From Antedon mediterranea (taxonomy: Eukaryota; Echinodermata; Crinoidea; Comatulida; Antedonidae), in assembly GCF_964355755.1 (NCBI RefSeq), contig NC_092677.1, positions 4,655,001 through 4,719,000 of the forward strand: a stretch of DNA of 64,000 nucleotides. Reading direction: 5' to 3'. Position 1 is the first letter of the stretch. The number at the start of each line of letters is the position of its first letter. This document shows positions 50,799 through 63,200 of the stretch, piece after piece. The notes under the pieces are model-generated. The model was given only the letters and a program-made list of their open reading frames with translations, was not told the DNA's origin and searched no databases. Made by a program: the position numbers and the translations under genes.

Positions 50799-53700
50799 TT
50801 AGTTATAGAACTGTTGAGAATAATGTGTTTCTGGAGTCTTTCCTTTTAGTGATGTACTGGTAACACCATCACGTGACGTATGTCCTTCGTACTGGGGATT
50901 TTGACATTCTATCTCAATCTTTCCTCCTCTTTTCTGAAAACAATAACATTAGGCCTATTGACTATTTTTAGATTAATCAATAAACCAAAAAATCAAACAT
51001 TTTACTGAACCTTGACAGTAAATGAAATATCAATAATCATAAAGAGGATGTGTGCCAATTTGACTAAGTATGTAATATCTTTAAAAGATACATTTGATTA
51101 TAATATTTCCGCGATAATACTGAATGTGCCACAGGAAATAATCAATAAAAGTGAGAGTTACACCCACAAAAGGGGGTTGTTGTTATGCAAACAAGATGCC
51201 TTAACAATTAATATTGTTTAGTTAGATAAGTTGTGTTACACTCCAAGGCATTATTGTACTGCGTCGTTTATTCAGAATTATTAATTTAAAAATGTTTACC
51301 TCTATTTTGCGCAATTCTTTCTTGGACGTAGTGAAGTCTTTTTTTATGTGTTGAAACTGAGGGTGTTTTATTTCTCTTTCCTAAAAAAATAATTGAGTTA
51401 AATCGAATGTTGTGGAATACTTAAGTAATACCTATAATATGTAGACGTTATTGTATATCATAACTGAAGGATAATATTTATTCCCAATTAATTTTTAAAT
51501 ACATACTACTTTATTAGACATAGGCTTGGTATATCTATCATCGTCTATGTCGGAGCTTGCTGAGCCTTTCAGACCTTGGTACTGAAGATTTTTGCATTCA
51601 ATTTCTATCACTTCTTTTTTCTAGAAAAAAAGTAGTTCCTATTTGTTAATTAGAAAGGTGTTGATAAACGTCTTATGTGGCGATGTCTAGTAATGGTGCG
51701 CTGAGTATTGTTCGTTTAAAGTGTTTTATTTTACTTTTAAAATACATACTATTTTTGATGTAGGCTTGACATATCCCTCCTCATCTATGGCGATAATAGA
51801 GTTTTCCGAAACTTGCAGATCTTGGTAGTCATGGTCTTGAAGTTCGATTTCTCCTACTTCTCTCTGTTAAACAATACCGTAGATGATGATTGTGTAAACA
51901 TTGATGTTTAGTTTTATATAGTTTGCATGTATGTATCCCTTACAAGTACTATTACTATTAGTTTGAACCTTACTTTACAGTGTGCAAAAATGGTAACACT
52001 TGCGTTTGAATTGTTACACATTAGTATAATTATAATGTTTAAAATGTATGTATACCTGTATTCTTGTTCTGGATATAGCTTTATTTGACGTCCTGTTAGC
52101 ACTAGCCTCCACTGTAGGACCTTTGTTGAGCTCTTTGCAGTCTCCAGCATTTGAAGAAAATTGCAATGATTGATATTGATGAAGACTTTGACATTTGGAA
52201 ATGATTTCTTCTTTCATTCGTTTTACCTTAAAAAATAACAGTAAAAACAGATAATAATACAAGTTTGTTTAAACGTACAAATATTAAGTTTCAAGAAAAA
52301 AAAAATGATATAATTTAGAACTATACTTACATAGATATAACGGATTATTAGGAAAGTCGGAGCAGAGCAAAGAATTGCAGTTATTGTTATAGTTATCAAT
52401 ATACTCATTGTACATGAACAGCCACCTAGAAAATTCAATGTGGAATGTTGAAATATATATTATCGTAGCACACTTTGCTGCTAAAACAATATTAACCATA
52501 AATCATTATAATATCATGCCAACTGGTACAACAATTTAAATATCAATTTGCGCAGTAAGATATACTTAGCACAACTATGAGAATACATATTATAGCGCCT
52601 ATGCACAGGATATTTTTACGGCAGAAACACTTGTACTATACCTGTGTTACACTCAAGTGGTGCTGTTTCACGAAGCCTTTCATTCTTTGCATAACATGTA
52701 GGTCTAATACTTGTTTGACATATCTCATCATTAATTTCTATAGTTGCTGTATTGTTTCCTTTCTTAACCACTTCTCCATCTTGTAATATCAATACTGATG
52801 ATGGCTTGGGATGGCCCTCTGCTGTACAGGTCGCAAAACCATTTGCAAGTTTAAATGTTACAATAATATCTAACAAAAGGGATAAAAAAAAGTTCTGAAC
52901 TCTAGTAGTCATTTTCACTTATGACGCAACAAACGTATATTTGTACATTATTTACCGGAAAATATGGAAAAAAAATGTGTTAATGATAATGGTGGAACAT
53001 TTCAAGAACTTATAAGCTTTACATACTATATATGTTAAACTGTCTTCCTTCACTTGTTTTACCATCCTCTCCTATAAACTGATCACTTTCTATTTTACAT
53101 GTATATCTCCCATCATTTTCTTCAGTAGCAGATATAATTGTAAGAAATGACTCTGTACTGTTGTTTGCAATCTCATATCTAGAAGGGTTGTCGGTGTTGA
53201 CTTTCTGTCCATCTTTGTACCAAGTAGCCCTAATGTAAGGAATGGGATCACCATCAGGTCTATAACAGGTGTAGGTCACTGATTGACCTTCATATGCTAA
53301 TGCTGCTGATGCAGAAAGGAGTGGTTGATCTAAGTCTGAATAAAAATATGATGATAGATTACTGTGCTGGCCAATATTAACCACCTGTACAGTGTCATAC
53401 AGGTGGACTATTATTATATTACAACCAGAAAACTATTATATTATATTAAATTATAAATTATAAAAATGGAAGATTCGTTTATCAGATTCTTTGTTATTTG
53501 AAGAAGACAAAAAATCAATGTTAACAATTGAATTATTGTTATATTATAATTTAACCTTACTCACAATAAACAGTTAGAATAGATGGATTTGAGCTTTTAA
53601 TATCTGCACTTGTTGTTAGTATCGCACACCGAAATGTTCGTCCAGAATCATTCCTCATTGGCTGTGACATCACCAAGTCAGCTTTCTCCGGTTTTATGTT

Positions 53701-54226
53701 TAATTTAAAACGACCATTTTCTAGCTTATTATCATCTACAAAGTTAATAGTAGATCCATCTTCATATAGTTCATACCATTCTATTGCATACGGTGTAGTA
53801 GTAGTAAATTGTGAATAATCACAAGTTATCACTACTTCAACATCACCTTCTTTGGCTGTCTGGTCAGACGTTGTCAACAATTGACCACGTGATTCTAAAG
53901 ATTAAGAATGCAAAACGTTACTGTCTTGCTTATGCATAAATTTATAGGCTATTATTATGGAAAACTAATGTAAGCAATATAGCCTTTTCCATTTTTTAAA
54001 ACTTTAAGTAACATGATTGATGAATTGATACATTTTCTGATAATAAAGTATAAGTTATAAAGCAAAGAAGTAATCATGTATACATAACAACATTTATTCG
54101 CAGATACAAATTATAATGCATCTGGCAGAACATTATTAATTGAAAACTATCACTGGTATATTACTCTGAATTTAGTTTACCGAATAAAGAGTGTATAACA
54201 ATTAGCAGCACCAACCATACAGTCAT
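50799..54226 (-). CDS. Ig-superfamily receptor, copy 2, 10 coding exons, 540 aa, tail type B
   Basis: Exons are 54181-54226, 53565-53894, 53027-53335, 52642-52869, 52331-52425, 52056-52226, 51750-51863, 51507-51620, 51300-51380 and 50799-50933. The frame closes to TAA. The layout is as in copy 1: signal peptide (MTVWLVLLIVIHSLF), V domain, C2 domain, four-cysteine domain, and membrane segment MSILITITITAILCSAPTFL. The tail differs. After a linker exon (HQYQSL) come two 38-codon exons, each with a YxxL-type motif followed by YxxP: DYQDL then GYVKP, and LQYQGL then RYTKP. The next exon carries a decayed version with Phe (QFQHI). The last exon has PQYEGH and ends HYSQQFYN. LQYQGL fits the ITIM pattern; YxxP is the motif preferred by Crk-type SH2 domains. 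Introns are nearly identical to those of copy 4 around the V exon. Confidence 0.87.
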
Positions 54227-55849
54227 ATCTGAGGGGAAATGATAATATTTACATTCAATAGGATTGATTAATATTGAAGTTCACATCTATAATAGATGTA
54301 GTGTATGCCTTATCTGTTTCACTATTTCACTATCAATAGGCCTAATAATAGGCCTAATAGAATATAAAGAATAATGTACAAAACATGTACTATATAAACA
54401 AAGCTAACAGTTATCAAATCATATTAAACATAATATACATTGATGATAATACATCTGTGTATTCGATACTCATGTCGATTGGTTAGAAAGTGTATAATAA
54501 TAAAAACAACAGATATGTAACATTTCTTGTCTTCAGCGGCTAACGTAATCCTAGTAACTTATTGATAACGTCATTAAAAATATCAATGTCAACAACATGC
54601 TCCTCCGTTACCCACTTACAATACAATTATCTTTCTTGGTCATAATTGTAACCATTTAATAATTATCAGTTATCATAATAATCAGTTACATTAATTACTC
54701 ACCTCTATCTCTGTGTACTTGCATCTCTGTGTTTTTAATTTTACGCAATAAGATATACATATACAATCTTAGATATATATGTAATTTATTTGTTTCGATC
54801 TCGTAAAAAGAAGTCATTTTATTCTCGCTTTTTAAACTAACTTCTGAGACAGGTAGTTAATAAGTTCGATTATATGCTCCTTGTTTTCCAATTAAAATGA
54901 TTATTTCTGCTACCCGGAAAAGTATATTGTTTAATTATTCAAATAATGTAGTACAAAGATACTGATGGCCACAAATGTATTGTTGATTGTTGTTAATATC
55001 AGGCAACACTGTGATTTCACTCTGCAGCTGTGTCAGTTATTTCCAGCCTACTTATTATAAACATGTTGCTGCTTTATGTATTTTATACGGCGATGTTATA
55101 ACTAATTACACTTCATTTCATAAATACAATAATATTCAACTCACAACACTATTTGCCACACCGTTTATTTTTAATTATTGTCTTAAAATGCCTCTCTATA
55201 AAATATTTGTATACAAAAATGGTATCTCACTGGGTAATGTAAACAATCCCCGTTCTTATTGAAATAAAAAAGTATAGCACAAACAATAATCCTCCAAAAA
55301 CACCAAGGAACTATAATAGATTGACTATTAGAATATAATTGATACATTTTTTGCTGTATATAAAACTACGCTAGAAAAGCAGTACAATTAAGAATAAACT
55401 ATAACTACACAAATTTAAGTATAAACATTTCTACCTATTTTACAATGCTCTAATTACATTAGTAGGCCTAGTCCCTTAGATGATAATAACGAGAATAAAC
55501 AAAACTTATTGTATACATAAATTACGCTTAAGCAGCTTCCAATTGTTATTGTACTGTAGGCCTATATTATACTTAAGTTTTTGTTATGACTCTCGTATAC
55601 TCATAAACAATTGGATAAACTCTCGCTTAGAGCAAGGTTTCATTTCCTCGTTAACCATTTATTTTATGTGTTTGTTATTAATTTCCGTCATGCAGAATAA
55701 TATAACAATTTGTGTTTGTATTTATTAAGTTATATATTTAGTTATAGAACTGTTGAGAATAATGTAGTTCTAGAGCCTTTCCCGTTTGTGACGTACTAGT
55801 AACACTATCACGTGACACATCCTTCGTACTGGGGATTCTGACATTTTAT
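54227..55849. other. 5' region of receptor copy 2 and spacer to copy 3
   Basis: This contains the 5' UTR intron and non-coding exon (from 54703) of copy 2 and then AT-rich spacer. No independent gene is seen. The last about 100 bases hold the decayed remainder of copy 3's final exon (55748-55849), which lies beyond that copy's stop codon. Confidence 0.6.
54703..54792 (-). promoter_or_regulatory. 5' UTR exon and TATA-like promoter of receptor copy 2
   Basis: A donor (cagagatagag/gtgagt, minus) lies at 54703. The 'agatatatatgtaatttatt' block at about 54771-54790 (plus) corresponds to the block at copies 1 and 3. Confidence 0.55.
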
Positions 55850-58800
55850 CTAAATCTTTCCTCCTGTTTTCTGAAGAAAAAAAATATAACAATATTGATT
55901 ATTATCGAGATTAATTGATTTTTAAAACTCAAAACAAATAATAATGTTTTTATGGACTTTGACATTATATAAAATATTAATATCAATGCTATTACAAACC
56001 AGTGCACATCCTTTTCCTAAACAAAATTAGAGTTCCAAGTTTGTTAATTAGTTTAAATTAGGTCAAACGTCTTGTGTGGCGATGTCCGGTAATGTTATGG
56101 TGACATAGCCCTACGTTTATTATTGTTCGTTTAATATGTTTACTTGTACTTTTGAAATGCATACTATTATTGACGCAGGCATGACATATCCCTCGTCATC
56201 TTCGATATCAGAGTTTGCTGAAACTTTCAATTCTTGGTAGTGATGGTCTTGACATTCGACTTTTACTTCTCTCTGTTAAACAATAGATGGTATTTATTTA
56301 ATCAAGTTTAGTTTTTGTGTGAAATAAGAAAATGTAAATGAACTGTAATTATTTGTTGAGTTTAAATTGTGTTACTTGAATTTACTCTCCACTTTTGAGA
56401 TACATACTTCTTTATCAGACATAGGCCTAACATATTCCTCGTCATCATTGTCAACATCAGTGTTTGCCGAAACTTGTAAATCTTCATATTGGTGACTTTG
56501 ACGTTCTATTTCTCTTACTTCTCTCTGTTAAACAATAGAGACGGTGTTTTGTAGTAAACATACTTTTAAGGTCAATTTAAACAGACGAGCTTAACTTAAA
56601 TTTTACCCGTATTCCTGTCCTGGATCTTTGTTTATTTGTCGTCCCGGTAACAGCAGACTCCATGGGTTCTTTCTTTAGCCATTTGTAATCCTCAGAATTT
56701 GAAGAAAATTGCAATGCTTGATACTGAGACTTTTGGCACTTGGAAAGGATTTTTTTTATTCGTTTAACCTTATAAAAGAGAAAAGTAACGATAACTCATA
56801 ACAAATTACCTCCGCCAAAGTTATATTTTCACCCATGATTGTGTATGTTAGTGTGTTTCATTTTTAAATCTCACCAAACTCGGAGACAAAGATCTACAGG
56901 TATGACTCAATTCTCACCGGAGGTTGGATATTATATAGGGGAATTACTGTAGGTGGATGTATGCATTCTTAGATTAGCCTCTAGTGTATATCTGAATTAT
57001 ATTTGAATTTGAAATATTTCTTAATTAACCTAAAAATACTTACATAGATATGACGGGTTATTATAAACGTCGGGACAACGCATAGAATTGCCGTTATTGC
57101 TATTGTTAGCACTGTACTTATTGCATGCGAACAACCACCTAAAAGGTACAAAGTAACATGTTGAAATTGACCTCTGCATTCACCAGCAGCACACACCAAC
57201 ACTCATACATTCAAACAATGAACAAGCGCTGTATCCCAAATGTATCAAACCATCGTGTGCATAACAAAATACTCTATGTTATCTTTTCGACCACTACAAC
57301 CCTAAGTTAAATCATATATGCATTTTCTATAATCTAATTCTTTCTTGGTTAAATACATTTGATGCCATGCTCTTAAGTCAAATTACCTGCGTTACAGTTC
57401 TCTAGAATAGCTGTATTACTCATTTTTTCATTCTCTGCATAACATGTAAGACTTGACTGACATATCTCATCATTAATGCCCAAGGTTACTGAATTTTCTC
57501 CTTTTATAACCAATTCTCCATCTTGTAAGATCAATATTGTTGTTGACAGTTTGGGATAGCCCTCAGCTGTACAAGTTGCAAAACCATTTTTAGGTTTAAA
57601 TGTCACAGTGATATCTAAACAAGTTAGAATAGAAATGTAGCTTATTAATTGTGGGACAACTCTCTGGAATTGACAAACAAGTTGTATACCTGTTTGCATT
57701 CATTAAAAAACTGTTTATTTAAACCACCATAAAAAGCCTGCCAAAGCTTCGGAAGGCAATTAAAATGTAGACAACCAATGCAAACAAACATTCTGAACCG
57801 TTTATCTTTTATCGAAAGCATTAAAAGCTTCGAATCAATGCTTTATAGGTTGGCAGGACCAAGGAAGAGTGAAGTTGTAATCACTCTTACCTGGCAAAAC
57901 ATTTTAGGCCTATTGAAGATTGTACATTTACATACGGTATATATCCAACTGTTTTTCAACACTTGTTTTAGCATCGTCTCCTTTAAACTGATCACTTTCT
58001 GCTTTACATGTATATCTCCCACCGTCTTCTTCAGTAGCTGATTTAATCTTAAGAACTGACACTGTACTGTTATTTGTAATGTCATATCTAGATGGGTTGA
58101 TATTTATTCTGCATCCATCTTTATACCACGTTAGGTCAGGAATAGGGTCTCCATCAGGTTTACTGCATGTAAATGTTACTGTTTCGTTTTTGAAGGTATT
58201 GGATGCGGAAGCACGAATAAGAGGTTTCTCTAAGTCTGAGAAAACAGATGGAAGAGACTACAATATTAGAGATAGTATAATTGGTTGTTTGCCTAATGTC
58301 TAGCAGATTGTCTATTTAGTTTTTGTGCGCATGATTTTTATAATCTGTTTAAACCATAATTTATTGTAGGTCTATTTAATGATTTTGGTACTCACAATAC
58401 ACAGTTAGAACAGATGGATTAGATAAGTGATCTAATCCATATGTTGTTTGTATCTCGCACCGAAATCTTCGCTGAGAATCATTTCTCGTTGGCTGTGACA
58501 TCACCAAGTTAGCTCTCACAGATGTTATGTTCAATTTAAAACGACCATTTTCTAACACCTTATCATTAACAAAACCAGGAGTAGTGACTACGCCATCTTC
58601 ATTTAATTCATCCCATTGTACTGTATTAGATGTAGTAGAAGTAAATTGTGAATAATCACAAGTTATCACCACTTCAGCATCACCTTCTTTAGCTATCTGG
58701 TCAGATGTTGTCACCGAATGACCATGTGATTCTAAAGATAAGGATACTATACTTATTTATTCAGTAAAACATAGGATATTAATTATGGAAAACTATTGCA

Positions 58801-59119
58801 ACCGGATTGAGCCTTTATATTTCAATTGCACTATTATTGTATAGATATTTTTTTTTAATTGTCTCTTAATAAGTTAAGTTGGAGATAACGTGTCTTGGTG
58901 GTAAAAGAAAGAATCAAAAAGTAGTAACAGGCGTCTACTTGTGTCTTTTTTTGATTTAAAATGTCTTTGTCTTTTATTTAAACAGATACAAGTTGTAATG
59001 CATCTAGCATGCAGAACATATATATTATTACTTAAAAACTACTAATAGGTAGTGTGTTACTAAATTGGTTTACCGAGTAAAGAGTGTATAACAACTAACA
59101 GCGGCAACCATAACACCAT
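55850..59119 (-). CDS. Ig-superfamily receptor, copy 3, 9 coding exons, 470 aa, tail type B truncated
   Basis: Exons are 59074-59119, 58396-58731, 57936-58235, 57387-57614, 57044-57138, 56607-56768, 56408-56524, 56165-56272 and 55850-55870. The domain order is as in the other copies. The signal peptide is MVLWLPLLVVIHSLL. In the V domain the usual DSGRTF is DSQRRF; the C2 domain has an extra Cys (KDGCRI). The tail has SQYQAL (ITIM pattern), then two cassette exons with HQYEDL...EYVRP and HHYQEL...GYVMP. The last exon meets a TAG after six codons (KTGGKI), where copy 2 reads on. Beyond it, a one-base deletion also breaks the old frame ('ggatgtgtcacg' against 'ggacatacgtcacg'). Loss of the final tyrosine segment is therefore real, but the receptor core is intact. 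Confidence 0.83.
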
Positions 59120-59371
59120 ATCTGAGAAAAAATAAGGATTTTTACATTCAATAGATTAATTAATATCTACCGTTGATGTTGTTATAATCAACACTTAGTT
59201 CATTCACGGCCTAAAAATGTCATTATATCAACATTTCTGTCGTTGTCTTGTTGTTGCCAACCTCACATCGCCATTGATAACGTAATAACCGTAATAAAAG
59301 AATGAGATGATTCTAAATCACCGACTTCTTCTGCGCATTTCGAAGTAATGGCAACATGCTCCTGCTCATGA

Positions 59372-59547
59372 GACCAATTCAGACAGCTTCGTACGATGAG
59401 TCGTCTCGTCGGGAGAAAATAAACATGTTTGAATTTCTCCTGACACACCGGGCAAGACGACTCGTCTCGTCGGGATTCAACTCAGACAGCACCGACGAGT
59501 CAAGAAGTTTCGTGGGGCCTCGTCGTACAACGCTGTCTGAGTTGGCC
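59372..59547. mobile_element. MITE, 'caattcagacagc' family
   Basis: The ends are 'gaccaattcagacagcttcg' and the inverse of 'cgctgtctgagttggcc'. Internal 'gactcgtctcgtcggga' words are repeated in direct and inverted form. There is no coding capacity. It lies in the 5' UTR intron of receptor copy 3 and is absent from the equivalent introns of copies 1 and 2. Confidence 0.6.
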
Positions 59548-59658
59548 TTACACGTTTACACATAAATATAATATATGGATTACAGTCATTGTCGAACACC
59601 AATCAACAAGGGCTTAAAAACTTTTATAAATTTTATTTAAATCATATTTATTACTCAC

Positions 59659-59755
59659 CTCTATCTCTAGGCCTATACATGCTTATCAGCGTTTTCGATT
59701 TTTACGTATAAATAAGATATAAAGACAATATTTGATATATATGTAATTTATTTTT
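59659..59755 (-). promoter_or_regulatory. 5' UTR exon and TATA-like promoter of receptor copy 3
   Basis: A donor (gagatagag/gtgagt, minus) is at 59659, and 'tttgatatatatgtaattta' at about 59730 (plus) matches copies 1 and 2. Confidence 0.55.
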
Positions 59756-60212
59756 TCAGAACAATTGATGATGCTAAGAAGCTAAGCGTTAGTTTCAATT
59801 ATGTTATATCTAAATCTACAAACTTCTTTGTACAGTACAGTAGACTCTCGAATCAGATCGACTGATGTCTTGTTCCCCGAAAACATGAAAAATGAAGATT
59901 AATATAAAAAAAATCAGACTTTCCATTTGGCATTTCAAATAAAGTTATTCACTTCCGTAGACAAAAAACGAACATAAATAATGATTTCACACAAAAAAAC
60001 GGATAGGCCTATATTTCAGGTAAATAATTAGTCAATAAAAAATATGTGAAATTAAAATGGCATTTTCAACAAATCAATGTGTTTTAAATATATTTTCTAA
60101 GGAGACAATATGCCTATCTTTAATCAAAACTGTAGTAAAAATACAATAAATACGCAATTTTCCTTGCTAATTTATTTTCTTTAAAGTTAAAATAAATGTA
60201 CGTGAAAACGAC

Positions 60213-63200
60213 TTATGTATTCCGAATGTTAGAATAATGTGATTCTCCTCCTAAAACGTTTCCCTTATTTGACAACGTACTGACAACACATTTCCCCTCA
60301 CTTAGGTTCGGCTCTTCGTAAATGGCAAGACTTTCCGAATCTTTCACTTCTTGGTATTGATTGTTACTTTCGATTTCTATTACCCGTCTCTGCACCCGTC
60401 GATGCGCCTGCTTGAAACAAATATGTATTTATATATTAACAATGATAAAGATATGCACACTGAATTTGTTATTAAAAGAATACCGTATATAAATAAAGAA
60501 CATAAATATAGAAAAAAAGATGCAACCTGTCCCGATCTATCATAGGGATAACCGGTATGGTTCACTAAAATATTTATATTTCTAGTTTCTGTAGAAGCAA
60601 CCACACGTGTTATTATCAGTGTTGCTTCTGATCACACAACTTTGTTTATGGAGGACGTAAGCGTAACGTAAAGCTCTGTCTATTCTAACAAACTTTATGT
60701 GATAAAAAAATGATGTAATATCACTACCATATTTGAGCATATCACTACCATATTTGGGCACATCACACTTTTTTTGCAAAACTAGTTTGATATTGTAGAC
60801 AGAGCTTAATTGATTTGGCCAATCACAAGCGATGGATTATTTTAACTTTCACTTGTCATTGATCAATTCGCATGTGTTGCGTCTAAACAAAAGAAGTTAA
60901 AGCGTGGTTCCCACTAGCGACGCATCACAAGGATGTAACGCAACGCAAGTTAATTGACCAATCACAAGCGATGGCTTATTCGCTTGTGATTGCTAACTGT
61001 CTATAACTTCGCTTGTCATTGGTTAAAACGCTTAAGTTGCGTTTACGTCCTTGCGTTACGTTCTAGTGGGAACCAAGCTTTAACGAGGGTTAATCAAAGA
61101 TTACATGTAATAGTAGTTTTTTGGTACCTCGAGTTCTCTAGAAGAAGCTTTACGTGACGTAGTCCTGGTACTGCGTCCATTATTTACTGAAGTATTTTTG
61201 CTGAGTTCTTGGTAAACACCAGAACCACTTGATGCAAACTGCAGTGCTTGATACTGAGAATGTTGACATTTTATTTCTCTTATTCGTCTTTTCTAAAGAA
61301 ACAATAAAAATAGTGGGTGACAATATTAATATTAGATATAAATATTTATACATTTAGTATATGTGGTTTTTAAATCCTGTGTACACATCCTAAAATACTG
61401 CGTTCAAATCGCGACTCTATAATAGTCCACACCAAGATGTTACTCGTGTGTTATAAGCATCAAATATGAGACTTAATGACTTTCCCATATTCTATAATTG
61501 GCGAAACGGAATAATTTTAATCACTTACGTTAAAGGAAATTATAAAGACAACATTTTAATAATCTGACCTACTGTATGTTGGTACCGTATTTATAGTAAG
61601 ATCTTTAAAAAAGGTTTCTTCCTCTCTTTTAACCTTCTTATTATCTGTATGATCCCTTTATAATCAGGTGGTTAAATGTCGTTCATGTTAAAATATATGC
61701 GTGCGTGTTAATAATCGAGAGTCTATACTTACATAAATATAACGGGTTGTTATAAAGGTAGGAACAGAGCCGAGAAAAAGCGCAGTTACTATAATTGCTA
61801 CAGTTAGTACTGTAAATATTGGACACGATTCACCTGGAAATATAATAAATTTTAACATATGAATACCATTATTACAATGTTTAGGGCATTCAAAATCTTC
61901 ATCCGCCACCCTGCTATGCTTGTTATACACCAAATAGAAACATAGCTTGCAAAATTATTTTATTGGTGATTTGATAAGAAAACTTAATGTTAATAAAAAT
62001 ACGTTATATCTACTTCTTACATTGATCGTAGTTCATAGATTTATTTTTTATTATTTCCAATCGATTAAAAGACCTTTTCATATCACAAACAATGATCGTG
62101 TGCGTGGTCCAAAACAAGAACTTAAATAAAATAAACTATAGGCTATGCATACTGGAAAATTATATCAAGGCCTATACCTGCTTTACAGTTCTCAAGTGTT
62201 GCTGTTTGTTTTAGCTTTCCATTCTCTGCATAACACGTAATATTTGGTTTACATATCTCATCATTAATTTCTATAGTTGCTGTATTGTCTGCTTTTACAA
62301 CCACTTCTCCATCTTTTAATATCAATACTGATGTTGGCTTGGGATGGCCCTCTGCTGTACAAGTTGCAATACCATCTCCAAATGCAAAAGTAACATGAAT
62401 AGCTAAAAAAATAATAATACAATCGGCATTATAGGCTACGGTTGATGCAACTCGATTCGTAATGACCATTTGTTTTTAGCATTTGGGTAAAATATATTAG
62501 TTAGAAGAATTGGTGTAGAGGCGGGTGGGGGCGGGGGGGGGGGGAGGGGGTCCAAAAGGGAAAGGTTTATACTGATATTGTCCAAATAAGATCAATATTA
62601 ATTTGACATACTATAAACAAGTATGTTCATCTGTTTTCCCAAAAGGGAAAGGTTTATACTGATATTGTCCAAATAAGATCAATATTAATTTGACATACTA
62701 TAAACAAGTATGTTCATCTGTTTTCCAACACTTGTTTTAGCATCCTCGCCTTTAAACTGATCACTTTCTGCTTTACATGTATATCTCCCACCATCTTCTT
62801 GAGTAGCTGATTTTATTTCAAGAACTGACTCTGTACTGTTATTGGTAATCTCATATCTAGAAGGGTTGTTGGTGTTGACTGTCTGTCCATCTTTATACCA
62901 AGTAATGTGAGGAATAGAATCACCATCAGGTTTACTACAGGTAAAGGTCACTGATTGACCTTCATAGACACTACTTGATGAGGCATCAAGAAGTGGTTGA
63001 TCTAAATCTGAAGAAAAATAAGACGCTAGATTACTGGGCTTGCCATATTCAACACCTGTAAACAGGTGGACTGAGAAATCTGTGATCATCAACAAGAAAA
63101 CTAAAAACGAAAATATCCTTTAGCAGATTCTTTGCTATTTAAGAGAATTTAATCTGTGTTACTCACAGTATACAGTTAGAATAGATGGATTTGAGCCTCT

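Larger units (their letters stand above)
59120..60212. other. 5' region of receptor copy 3 and spacer to copy 4
   Basis: This holds the 5' UTR intron with a MITE (59372-59547), the non-coding exon (from 59659) and then AT-rich spacer. No gene is seen. An AATAAA on the minus strand at 60171-60176 probably serves copy 4; the surrounding 'ccttgctaatttatttt' is also present downstream of copy 1 near 45799. Confidence 0.55.

Noticed and set aside
54987-55262. Open frame of 91 codons between receptor copies 2 and 3
   Set aside because: It lies in AT-rich spacer. I see no homology, splice signals or counterpart in the other spacers.
55748-55870. Calling receptor copy 3 a pseudogene
   Set aside because: The stop affects only the last tail exon. 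The signal peptide, all three extracellular domains, membrane segment and two cassette exons are open with good splice sites.
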